Positions 25,208 through 32,325 of a stretch of 64,000 nt of DNA are shown here, piece by piece. Below the pieces are notes generated by a model, which was given only the letters and a program-made list of their open reading frames with translations, was not told where the DNA came from and did no database searches. Origin of the DNA: Streptomyces coeruleorubidus. GTDB lineage: Bacteria; Actinomycetota; Actinomycetes; Streptomycetales; Streptomycetaceae. A program made the translations under genes and the position numbers. Within the stretch, counting starts at the first letter, position 1, and each line of letters opens with the position of its first letter. The stretch is from the NCBI RefSeq assembly GCF_008705135.1, contig NZ_CP023694.1:9089001-9153000 (forward strand). The letters run 5' to 3'.

Positions 25208-26008
25208 GTGAGCAGGAAGAGGAGCGAGTCCCCCGTGGAACAGTGGCCGGCCGACGACGAGGGGCAGGCTGCCCGGTCCGTCCCGCCGGACGAAAGCCCC
25301 ACAGCCGCCGCGGGCGGGCGCCGCCTGGCTCTCGACGTCCACGGGCGGCTGCGAACCATGATCCTCAGTGGCGAGCTGCCGCCGGGTTCCGTGCTGCTCC
25401 AGGCCGAAATGGCCCGGAAGCTGGGCGTCAGCCGCACACCCATGCGCGAGGCGTTCCGGCTGCTCCAGGAGGAGGGGCTCATCGACGCGCGACCCGACCA
25501 GCGAGCCCGGGTGCGGGCGGTGGACCCCGAGGACCTGGACGGTGTCTACGGGGCCCGCATCATGCTCGAAACGCTCGCCGTCAGCATGACGGCCAAGTCG
25601 TTCACGGCCGAGGACATCGAGCGCATGAGCGACGCCCTGGAGCGGATGCAGAGGGTGGCTGTCGACGAACATCCGGACGAATGGCACGCGGCGCACCACG
25701 AGTTCCACGGCATCGCCACCCAGGCGGTCGGGCCCCACCTGCAGCGCATGCTCGCGTCGCTCGGCGAACACAGCGAGCGCTACATCCGCCTGGCTCAACT
25801 GGGCGCCCCCGCTTCATGGGGCAAGGCATACGCCGAGCACGAAGCGCTCCTGGAGGCACTGCGCCTGAACGACCCGGCCGAAGCCGCCCGAGTGGTCGCC
25901 CGTCATCTGGCGCGCACCGCGCTGAGCGTGCTGGCGGACATCGCCCCCGAGTACGAACCCACGGCCACCCGGACGGCCCTGGGGATCGCGGGCAACGGTC
26001 AGTCCTGA
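25208..26008 (+). CDS. GntR family regulator, FadR/FCD subfamily
   Basis: A 266-residue regulator: an N-terminal tail, a GntR winged helix (RLRTMILSGELPPGSVLLQAE, then ARKLGVSRTPMREAFRLLQEEG) at about residues 48-105, and an all-helical FCD ligand domain with metal-site residues (HHEFHGIA, then HLARTALSVL). FCD regulators commonly sense carboxylic acids. It closes the aromatic-acid cluster and is the likely reader of motifs A and B. The GTG start at 25208 overlaps no other gene. Confidence 0.9.
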   Translation: MSRKRSESPVEQWPADDEGQAARSVPPDESPTAAAGGRRLALDVHGRLRTMILSGELPPGSVLLQAEMARKLGVSRTPMREAFRLLQEEGLIDARPDQRARVRAVDPEDLDGVYGARIMLETLAVSMTAKSFTAEDIERMSDALERMQRVAVDEHPDEWHAAHHEFHGIATQAVGPHLQRMLASLGEHSERYIRLAQLGAPASWGKAYAEHEALLEALRLNDPAEAARVVARHLARTALSVLADIAPEYEPTATRTALGIAGNGQS

Positions 26009-26109
26009 CGCCGGGGGAGTTCTGACGGGCTCCCTGCACGGCCGCCTCACCCCGGCCTGAGCGACCTGCGAGTGGGTCAAGCCGGTCGAGTCGGCGGACG
26101 AGAAGGCCG

Positions 26110-26249
26110 CTGACCACGACCTTCACCGACTCCCGGCTCTACGTGGCCATCGTCGACCGGCTCACCCCCTCGGAGGCAACCTCATCCAGACCGGCACCGA
26201 ATCCTGCCGCCTCGCCATCACCCAAGCCCGGGCCGTCGCCCCTCGGTAA
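26110..26249 (+). pseudogene. 3' scrap of IS21-type istB ATPase gene
   Basis: Two frames separated by a small indel near 26170 encode TTTFTDSRLYVAIVDRLT and GGNLIQTGTESCRLAITQAR, which together match the end of IstB helper ATPases (usually TFTDPRL..AIVDRLTFGGNIIETGTDSYRL). No IstA or terminal repeats are present. It marks a lost insertion element. Confidence 0.6.
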
Positions 26250-26365
26250 GAGGTCGGGCGAAGGGGAGGAAGTAAGGAGGCAGCATCTGGTCCGACGGCG
26301 CCGGTCGGCCGGGGCCGGCCAGGAACTGGGCGCGGCGTCGGGGCAGTTCACAGAATTGTGGCGGA
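26250..26365. other. Spacer before the efflux-pump control region
   Basis: I see no gene or clear structure here; the control elements of the efflux gene begin at 26366. Confidence 0.4.
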
Positions 26366-26383
26366 GTGATCCCTAGGGATCAC
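26366..26383. promoter_or_regulatory. Perfect 18-bp palindrome overlapping a promoter
   Basis: GTGATCCCTAGGGATCAC is a perfect palindrome in the -35 area of a promoter whose -10 is probably TAGCAT at 26400-26405. It is a likely repressor site. No regulator gene is adjacent, apart from the GntR gene upstream, whose motifs differ. Confidence 0.6.
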
Positions 26384-26412
26384 GTGCCGTCGGCTCCGGT
26401 AGCATCGGTGCC

Positions 26413-26466
26413 ATGTCTGGTGCTTCGTGCGCGGCTTGCGCCGCGGTGACGAGGACGCTCCGCTAG
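26413..26466 (+). CDS. Leader peptide of the efflux gene (17 residues)
   Basis: ATG at 26413 opens a 17-codon frame MSGASCAACAAVTRTLR. The probable -10 (26400-26405) is only seven bases upstream, so the transcript would be nearly leaderless, as is common for short regulatory leaders in actinobacteria. Its last codons (CTC CGC TAG) form the first arm of an RNA hairpin that starts a four-arm attenuator-like array before the pump gene. Its product is unlikely to act as a protein; the position of the ribosome on it would be the signal. Confidence 0.5.
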   Translation: MSGASCAACAAVTRTLR

Positions 26467-26527
26467 CGGCGGGGCGTTCCTCTCACTTCTGTTGAACGTG
26501 TCGTCGCTCCGTGGTGGGACCGGAGCG
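26453..26527 (+). promoter_or_regulatory. Four-arm attenuator-like RNA structure
   Basis: Arm 1 (26456-26463, CGCTCCGC) pairs with arm 2 (26469-26476, GCGGGGCG), extended by GGA/TCC with one bulge. Arm 3 (26505-26511, CGCTCCG, the same 7-mer as arm 1) pairs with arm 4 (26521-26527, CGGAGCG). Arm 2 can also pair with arm 3 over seven bases. Arms 1:2 plus 3:4 and arm 2:3 are therefore mutually exclusive, as in ribosome-mediated attenuators. Arm 1 overlaps the end of the leader peptide. Confidence 0.55.
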
Positions 26528-26573
26528 GCACGTTCGTGCTGCTCGGAACTTCTTCTGGGCAACGGAGTACTCG

Positions 26574-27989
26574 GTGTTCTCAGGCATTTCCTTTTCGCTC
26601 CGGGACGGATCGTCCCCGGTGCGTGCGTGGCTGGTGCTGTGCTGCATGGCCATGCTGCAGTTCTTCATCGCGGTCGACGTGACCGTGGTCAATGTCGCCC
26701 TGCCTTCGATCGGCGCCGACTTCGGAGTCGACGGTCACGCCCTGACCTGGGTCGTGGTCGGGTACACGATCACCGGCGGCGGGCTGCTGATGCTCGGCGG
26801 CAGGCTGGGCGACGTGCTCGGCAGGCGCCGCATCCTCCTGTTCGGCACCATGCTCTTCGGTGCCGCGTCTTTGCTGGCCGGGCTCGCGCCATCCTTCGCC
26901 GTGCTGGTGGCAGCCCGGCTGTTGCAGGGTGCCGGGGAGGCGATCGCGCTTCCGGCGGCGATGGCGGTGATCGTGCTCATGTTTCCCGAGGGGCCGCGCA
27001 GGTCCCGGGCGCTGAGCGTGTGGGCGGCCGTCGCGAGCTGTGGCCTCGTCCTGGGATTCGTGGGCTCCGGGATCATCACCGAACTGCTCGGCTGGCGCTG
27101 GACCTTCCTGGTGTCCGTGCCGTTCATCCTGGTCGTGCTCGCCGCAGTGATCTTCCTCGTGCCGAACGAACGGCCTGCCGAGCCCGCACCGCTGGACCTT
27201 CCCGGTTCGCTCTTGCTGATCGCGGCTCCGCTGCTGTTCACCCTCGGCGTCGTCGAGGCAGGAGAGGCGGACGGCACGCTGCCCTGGCTGCCGCCAGTGG
27301 CGCTGGTCGGCGCGGTAGTGGCCGGGGCCCTGTTCGTCGGGGCCGAGCGCCGTTCGCGCAAGCCGCTCGTGCCGCTGAGGTTCTTCCGCAATCGGCCACG
27401 CGTCCTGGCCAACCTTGCCACCGCGCTGCTGAGCGCGGCGCTGTCCACCTCGTTCCTGCTGTTCACCTACTACCTGCAGGACCGGCTGGGCGCCGGCCCG
27501 CTCCAGGCCGGTTTGACGATGCTGCCCCTGGCGGTGTCCCTGATTGTGGCCTCGGTACTGGTTCCCCGGCTGCTCGGACGGTGGGGCGCCCGGGCCTGTG
27601 TCCTGGCCGGCATCGGCTTCACCATGCTGGCGATGGCAGCCATCGCCCTGGTCTCCTCCCTCGGGGCCACCGGTCTGGCGATGGTTCCGGCGATGATGCT
27701 CATCGCTGCCGGGATGGGGTTCGGGCTCGTCGGACTGCAGTACGTCGCGGTGACCGGGGTGACCGAAGACGACGCCGGCATCGCCTCCGGCGTCCAGCGA
27801 GCCGCCGACCAGCTGGGAGGTTCCATCGGCATCACGATCTACGTCGGCATCGGGTTCGCTCCCGCCCTGGACGGTACCGACCCGTTCCTCGCCAGCAGCT
27901 TCCTGGCCATCGCCGGGCTCGCCGCGGCCGGGTTCGTCGCCTGGCGCATCTCCCTGCCCGCCGCGGCGAAGGAGGAGACCCGCAGGTGA
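26574..27989 (+). CDS. MFS drug efflux transporter, DHA2 family
   Basis: A 471-residue, 14-segment proton-driven exporter. TM1 has MAMLQFFIAVDVTVVNVALPSIG, the DHA2 signature; motif A is GGRLGDVLGRRR; the later loops show LSTSFLLFTYYLQDRLGAGPLQAG. It resembles pumps for antibiotics and dyes. The GTG at 26574 is preferred because GGAG precedes it by six bases; a frame from GTG 26511 would start inside hairpin 3:4. The leader peptide and pairing arms upstream suggest induction by a translation inhibitor, as for chloramphenicol or macrolide pumps, but this is inference. Confidence 0.88.
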   Translation: MFSGISFSLRDGSSPVRAWLVLCCMAMLQFFIAVDVTVVNVALPSIGADFGVDGHALTWVVVGYTITGGGLLMLGGRLGDVLGRRRILLFGTMLFGAASLLAGLAPSFAVLVAARLLQGAGEAIALPAAMAVIVLMFPEGPRRSRALSVWAAVASCGLVLGFVGSGIITELLGWRWTFLVSVPFILVVLAAVIFLVPNERPAEPAPLDLPGSLLLIAAPLLFTLGVVEAGEADGTLPWLPPVALVGAVVAGALFVGAERRSRKPLVPLRFFRNRPRVLANLATALLSAALSTSFLLFTYYLQDRLGAGPLQAGLTMLPLAVSLIVASVLVPRLLGRWGARACVLAGIGFTMLAMAAIALVSSLGATGLAMVPAMMLIAAGMGFGLVGLQYVAVTGVTEDDAGIASGVQRAADQLGGSIGITIYVGIGFAPALDGTDPFLASSFLAIAGLAAAGFVAWRISLPAAAKEETRR

Positions 27990-27995
27990 TCTGGG

Positions 27996-28037
27996 CAGGG
28001 CTGCGCCCGTCCGGCGGTCCGGCCGGGCGCGGCCCTG
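27996..28037. terminator. Terminator-like hairpin after the efflux gene
   Basis: A 14-bp stem (27996-28009 with 28024-28037) with one T-G wobble and a 14-base loop lies just after the pump stop, between it and the convergent anti-sigma gene. About 150 further bases to 28194 show nothing else. Confidence 0.65.
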
Positions 28038-28193
28038 GAAGCAACAGGTCCACGCGAACGAGCCCACGGTACGCGCGGGAAACGTGGCCAGCCGCGCCAA
28101 CTCCTGGCCGCCCTTCCACGACTCCCGCTGTCGCCAGCAGTGCCCCTGGACGGGCTCATCTGCCGGATGCTTTTCCGCACTTGGCGGACTGCA

Positions 28194-28565
28194 TCAGACA
28201 TTCCGCTTCACCATGTGGCGGGCGACGCCGCCGGCGACCACGGAGCCGGCGACCACGGCGAGGGCGAGTGCTACGAGGAGCTTCCGTTTTGCGCTGCGGC
28301 CGAGGGGCCTCGGGGGCGGTCGGGGTGGGGCGGACTCGCGTGACAGGCCCTGTGTGATGCGCTGCCAGACCCGCTCCGGGGGTGCGGTCGGCAGGTCCAC
28401 CAGCTCCGCGCTGCGGGCGGCGGTCACCACGCGGGTCATCATCCGCAGCTCGTCGCGGCAGCGGTCGCACCGCTCGACGTGCCGCAGGGCCTCAACGTCG
28501 TCGTCGGTCGGCGGGGTGTTCCGCAGCGCCAGTTCCACCAGGTGCGCGGGCTCTACGTGGGCCAT
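28194..28565 (-). CDS. Zinc-binding anti-sigma factor with one membrane helix
   Basis: A 123-residue protein with the anti-sigma zinc signature HVERCDRC (HxxxCxxC) at about residues 29-36 and a single membrane helix near the C-terminus (LLVALALAVVAGSVVAGGV). It should hold the ECF sigma factor encoded three genes upstream at the membrane until a signal releases it. Its ATG overlaps the stop of the sortase gene by one base (TAATG). The extracytoplasmic tail is only about eight residues, so sensing probably needs a partner or occurs in the membrane or cytoplasm. Confidence 0.82.
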   Translation of the reverse strand: MAHVEPAHLVELALRNTPPTDDDVEALRHVERCDRCRDELRMMTRVVTAARSAELVDLPTAPPERVWQRITQGLSRESAPPRPPPRPLGRSAKRKLLVALALAVVAGSVVAGGVARHMVKRNV

Positions 28566-29215
28566 TACGCCCTCCCGTTCGCCGGACCCCGCGACTCGGC
28601 GGGCTCCGCCGTGACGACGAGGTTGGACAGATAGCCGCCCCTCTCGGGGACGAACGGCGGCGCGCAGGTGATGAGCGTCAGGACGGGGGCACCGGACCGG
28701 CGGAACACCGAGGAGGGCAGTTCGTCCTTCGGCACGGTGACGCGCGAGACGACGCGGTAGTGCACCGATTCCGCCCCCGCCCGCCGCACCTCGACACGAT
28801 CCCCGCGCCGCACGTCGTACAGCGCGGCGAATTCACCGATCTCACCGGTCTCGCTGTCGACGTGCCCGACGAGCACGGCCGACCCCCGCTCACTGCCCGG
28901 TGCCGGACCGTAGCGGTACCAGCCGGCCACGGAGGGCTCGTCGGGGACGGTCATGTCTCCCCGGTTCGTCACGCCCACCGGGCCCACCCGGGCGTCGAGG
29001 CCCACGCCGCGCACCAGGACGCGCCGGGGCGGCGGATCCTGGGCCGTGCCGGGGTCCGCCTCAGCGGCCGCCCCGTCCGTACGTCCGGAGGTCGCGGCCA
29101 CGACTGCGGGCGGGGGCGCGGCCGGGTGCGTCGGCCCGTCCGGAAAACCGAGGACGGCTGCCAGAGCGGCAGCCGCCACGGTCAGTCCGGTCAGCCGTCG
29201 CGCGCTGTCAGCCAC
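28565..29215 (-). CDS. Class F sortase
   Basis: A 216-residue transpeptidase with an N-terminal membrane anchor (LTVAAAALAAVLGF) and a sortase beta-barrel. Catalytic residues are His118 (LVGHVDS) and Cys184 (LTLITCAP), with an Arg at 192 (ERGGYLSNLVV) in the usual place. Class F sortases of actinobacteria process surface proteins by a still poorly known rule. It overlaps the upstream DUF4397 gene by eight bases and the downstream anti-sigma gene by one. The adjacent DUF4397 protein, which has a C-terminal hydrophobic helix and basic tail, is an obvious candidate partner although no LPxTG is visible in it. Confidence 0.87.
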   Translation of the reverse strand: MADSARRLTGLTVAAAALAAVLGFPDGPTHPAAPPPAVVAATSGRTDGAAAEADPGTAQDPPPRRVLVRGVGLDARVGPVGVTNRGDMTVPDEPSVAGWYRYGPAPGSERGSAVLVGHVDSETGEIGEFAALYDVRRGDRVEVRRAGAESVHYRVVSRVTVPKDELPSSVFRRSGAPVLTLITCAPPFVPERGGYLSNLVVTAEPAESRGPANGRA

Positions 29216-30035
29216 GCCGGCCGGCGACCCTGCGGGCCGTCAGGACGCCCGTCACCGTGACCACTCCGGCCGCGGCGGCCCAGGCCGGCCACGTGTCGGA
29301 GGAGTTCGTGGTGACGGCGGCACCGCTGCCGCCCGCGTCGACGCCCTTGGGCGCCGATGCCATGCCGCTGAAGGACTGGGTCTTCAGGGCCAGGTTCTTG
29401 TCGCCGGCGCTGCCCCATGCGTAGACGACGTTGCTGGTGCCTTCCTCGAGGCTCAGGTCGGCCGGGCCTATGGCCACGGTGTCCGTACCGGCGAGCACCA
29501 CGTCGGCGTTGACCGTGCCCGCGTCGACCTCGGCGGTGTCCTCCTTCGGGTGGCTGAGGTTGCTGAAGACGGGCTGTCCGCCGGCCCGGACGTCGACGGC
29601 GGGAGCGGCCGCGACATGGCGGACCGTCAGACGCGCCTTGCCGGCGCCGACCTGCGAGACGTCGTTGACGAAGGCCGTCAGCTGGGGCTTGCCGTCGGCG
29701 GAGAGATGGGCGGCGACCGTGGCGTTCGCGCCCTCGGGCACCTCGACCTTCTTCTCCAGGGCGGGAGTGCCCTGGGGTCCCATGCCCGCTTCGAAGATCT
29801 GGATGTCGTAGGTCCCGGCGTCGAGGGACTGCGGGGCCGTCACCGTGCCGGGCTTGAAGTCGCTGAGCAGTTCGTCGCCGTTGGCGTACACGTCCACGGT
29901 CATCCCCGGGATGCCGTGGAAGACGGACACCATGGCCTTGTCCTGTTCTTGGGCCATGGCGGGTGCGGCCATGCCGAGAGCCAGGGCGCAGGCGCCGGCC
30001 GAGGCTGCGACGGCGAGGTGGATTCGGGAGCTCAT
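29208..30035 (-). CDS. Secreted DUF4397 domain surface protein
   Basis: A 275-residue exported protein. The signal peptide ends near AMAQEQ (about residue 29). Two DUF4397-type beta-sandwich repeats follow, one starting AMVSVFHGIPGMTVDVYANG and one ARLTVRHVAAAPAVDVRAGG. The C-terminus has a disordered linker, one hydrophobic helix (WAAAAGVVTVTGVL) and an Arg-rich tail, the layout of cell-wall or membrane anchored proteins. ATG 30035 follows AGAAGGAG-like sequence. It is the structural product of this sigma-controlled operon; its ligand is unknown. Confidence 0.85.
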   Translation of the reverse strand: MSSRIHLAVAASAGACALALGMAAPAMAQEQDKAMVSVFHGIPGMTVDVYANGDELLSDFKPGTVTAPQSLDAGTYDIQIFEAGMGPQGTPALEKKVEVPEGANATVAAHLSADGKPQLTAFVNDVSQVGAGKARLTVRHVAAAPAVDVRAGGQPVFSNLSHPKEDTAEVDAGTVNADVVLAGTDTVAIGPADLSLEEGTSNVVYAWGSAGDKNLALKTQSFSGMASAPKGVDAGGSGAAVTTNSSDTWPAWAAAAGVVTVTGVLTARRVAGRRG

Positions 30036-30142
30036 GGGGATCTTCCCTTCAGAAGGAGTCTCCGTACGGTGCGGAGTCTCAGTCCCGTTTCAGGTGTGGG
30101 GGCCGCCTCGGATGCGCGGCCGGCGGTGCTTCTCCGACGCGG

Positions 30143-30751
30143 TCACATGCCCGTGCCGGGAGCGGCGGACTGTTCGATCACCAGGCGCAAACGGTGCAGG
30201 CCGCGACGGGCGTGGCTCTTGACGGTTCCCAGGGGCATGCCGGTGCGTTCCGCGATCTGCGCCTGGGTCAGGTCCTCGTAGAAGGCCATGCAGAGCACTT
30301 CGCGCTGCTGCTGCGGCAGCCGGGACAGGGCGTCCACGAGCAGTACCCGGTCCAGGACGCGGTCCGGCGCCGCCTCAACCTGCTCCGCGCCGGCGGCGGT
30401 GTCGTGGGCGGCCGAGTCGATGAGCGTCAGTCGTCTCGTCCTGGCCGCCAGCGCGTCGACGGTCTTCCGGCGGGTGATGCCGACCAGCCAGGCGCCGAGC
30501 GGTCCCCGTTCCGGGCGGAAGCCGGACCGCCCGTGCCAGGCGCCGAGAAAGACCTGCTGGGTCACGTCCTCCGCCTCGTGGGCGTCACCGAGCAGCCGGG
30601 TGGCCATGGTGTGGACGAGTGAGCTCCAGCGCCGGTAGATCGCGGCGAACGCCTCCTCATCGGCCGCCGCAAGGCCACGGGCCAGCTCCTCCTCGTAGCG
30701 CGTCTCCTCCACGGGCGGGGAGAGGGTCGTGGACAGCGTGTTCGTGATCAT
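30143..30751 (-). CDS. ECF RNA polymerase sigma factor
   Basis: A 202-residue extracytoplasmic-function sigma factor. Sigma-2 is at about residues 25-95 (AFAAIYRRWSSLVHTMATRL, then AEDVTQQVFLGAWH) and sigma-4 at about 130-185 (LPQQQREVLCMAFYEDLTQAQIAERTGMPLGTVKSHARRG). ATG 30751 follows AGGAGGAACC. It heads an operon with the DUF4397 protein, sortase and anti-sigma. A LitR/CarH-type regulator is divergent, so light control like that known for the ECF sigma LitS of Streptomyces coelicolor is possible, but identity with LitS is not established. Confidence 0.9.
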   Translation of the reverse strand: MITNTLSTTLSPPVEETRYEEELARGLAAADEEAFAAIYRRWSSLVHTMATRLLGDAHEAEDVTQQVFLGAWHGRSGFRPERGPLGAWLVGITRRKTVDALAARTRRLTLIDSAAHDTAAGAEQVEAAPDRVLDRVLLVDALSRLPQQQREVLCMAFYEDLTQAQIAERTGMPLGTVKSHARRGLHRLRLVIEQSAAPGTGM

Positions 30752-30858
30752 GGCCTGGTTCCTCCTGCCGGGCGCCGTGCGGGACGGAAGACCGTCTGCC
30801 GAACCACACCGGTCGCGCTGTGCGGGCGGCGACCATGCGCTCGAGAACCAGTGTTCGG

Positions 30859-30896
30859 CGCACAAACGACGCAGCACAACATGCGTCGGTTGTGCG
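30859..30896. promoter_or_regulatory. Large inverted repeat, probable LitR/CarH operator
   Basis: CGCACAAACGACGCA (30859-30873) and TGCGTCGGTTGTGCG (30882-30896) form an inverted repeat with 15-base arms, 14 of 15 pairs matching, and an 8-base spacer. It ends 15 bases before the LitR-like start and lies in the divergent region shared with the ECF sigma operon. Confidence 0.7.
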
Positions 30897-30911
30897 TCGT
30901 ACAGTGGAGAC

Positions 30912-31934
30912 ATGGCCGTACACGAACGGGATGACGAAGGCGTGCCGGTGGGCGCCGGGCTGACCACCGGCGAGGTGGCCCGGCGGCTGGGAGTGGCACC
31001 CACCACGGTCCGCACCTGGGACCGCCGCTACGGCCTCGGTCCCGCCGCGCACACCGGCGGCCGGCACCGGCGCTGGACGGCCGGGGACATGGCACGGCTG
31101 GAGCGGATGTGCGCACTGACCGCGACCGGCATAGCGCCCGCCGAGGCGGCGCGCATGGTGCGGGGCGATGCCCCGCCCGAAGCGGTCCCGGCCCGGCCGG
31201 CACCCGAGGCGGCACCGCGCCCCGCCGCCTACGCGGCGCCACGCCCCGCCGTGCGGGCTCGCAGCCGGGCGGGCAGCGGGCTGCGCCTGGGGGACGTGCG
31301 TCAGGAATGCAAGGGCATCGCCCGTGCTGCCCTGCGCCTCGACGCCGCCGCGCTGGACGAGCTGCTCGAAGCCACGATCGACGAGCACGGGCTGGTCACC
31401 GCCTGGACCGAGGTGATCATGCCGACGCTCCAGGCGGTCGGCCGCAAGTGGGAGAGCTCGGGCGAGAAGTACGTCGAGGTCGAGCACTTCCTGTCCTGGC
31501 ACGTCTCCGGCGCGCTGCGGCGCAGCACCCCCTCCGCCGTCGCCGACCGCCCGGGCGCCACCACGGTGCTCGCCTGCGTACCGGGAGAAAACCACACGCT
31601 GCCGTTGGAGGCGCTGGCCGCCGCGCTGGCCGAACGCGGCCTGCCGGTACGGATGTTCGGCGGTGCCCTGCCCGTGGAGTCGCTCGTCACGGCCGTACGC
31701 CGGACCGGTCCGGCCGCGGTCGGGCTGTGGGCGCAGTCCCGTACCACCGCCAGCCGGCCGCTGGCGCAGCACGTCGCCGCGATGGAGTGGGGGGTGCGCG
31801 GGGCCCGCCGCAAACCGGTCGTCCTGACGATCGGTCCCGGCTGGGCCGGCCGGACCTCGGCCGGCCTGCCGCGCCCGGCCGGGCTGGCAGAGGCCGTCAC
31901 GCTCCTGGAGTCGGTCGTGTCGCACAAGTCCTGA
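30912..31934 (+). CDS. LitR/CarH-type MerR regulator with B12-binding domain
   Basis: A 340-residue regulator. Residues 18-85 are a MerR-like winged helix (TTGEVARRLGVAPTTVRTWDRRYGL). After an Ala-Pro linker comes a four-helix cap with W180 and EH191-192, like the Wx9EH motif of CarH that contacts adenosylcobalamin, and then a Rossmann-like domain with PGENHTL (His228), matching the cobalt-ligating ExH of CarH. CarH/LitR proteins bind DNA as tetramers in the dark and release it on light. The spacing W-x10-EH is one longer than classic. It probably binds the inverted repeat upstream. Confidence 0.8.
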   Translation: MAVHERDDEGVPVGAGLTTGEVARRLGVAPTTVRTWDRRYGLGPAAHTGGRHRRWTAGDMARLERMCALTATGIAPAEAARMVRGDAPPEAVPARPAPEAAPRPAAYAAPRPAVRARSRAGSGLRLGDVRQECKGIARAALRLDAAALDELLEATIDEHGLVTAWTEVIMPTLQAVGRKWESSGEKYVEVEHFLSWHVSGALRRSTPSAVADRPGATTVLACVPGENHTLPLEALAAALAERGLPVRMFGGALPVESLVTAVRRTGPAAVGLWAQSRTTASRPLAQHVAAMEWGVRGARRKPVVLTIGPGWAGRTSAGLPRPAGLAEAVTLLESVVSHKS

Positions 31935-32104
31935 TCGGCTTGCGTACACAGGCCCTGATCGGCTGTATTCGGACACGGCCGACGGCCCGAGGCGGTGAGG
32001 GAACGGACCGGTGCCGCCGGCTGGTGCGGCGACTTCGACGAAGCGGTCGCCGCCACCTGGCACCTGCTGCGGGTGCACGACCCCCGACGGCGGCGCGCTC
32101 ACCG

Positions 32105-32325
32105 TCGATCCGGCGCCGACGCAGTGAGGAGCCGAGGTCGGCCAGGCAATCGGTGAGGAAGGCATTGCGGTTGGGCACGTCGAAGCCGTTCGCACGGACG
32201 GCGGGGTCGCGGACGAACAGGGGAACCACCTGGTCGGCCGCGTTCAGCGCGGCGTGCGAAGGCGGATGGTCGTACAGACGCAGGTCCGAGGTGAACAGGA
32301 CGACCGCGACGGTCGTGGCGTCACT
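32105..32325 (-). pseudogene. Deoxyribodipyrimidine photolyase remnant
   Basis: About 70 residues of the photolyase N-terminal antenna domain: TVAVVLFTSDLRLYDHPPSH, AADQVVPLFVRDPAV and NRNAFLTDCLADLGSSLRRR. No start codon is in frame and similarity ends abruptly near 32105; the FAD-binding catalytic domain is missing. It begins at the stop of the SDR gene, as expected for a former operon partner. The 170 bases between it and the LitR-type gene show no further photolyase sequence that I recognise. Confidence 0.75.

Noticed and set aside
26580..28100. A 506-codon minus-strand frame under the efflux pump
   Set aside because: Rich in Gln/His/Gly with no family features; it mirrors the membrane protein on the plus strand.
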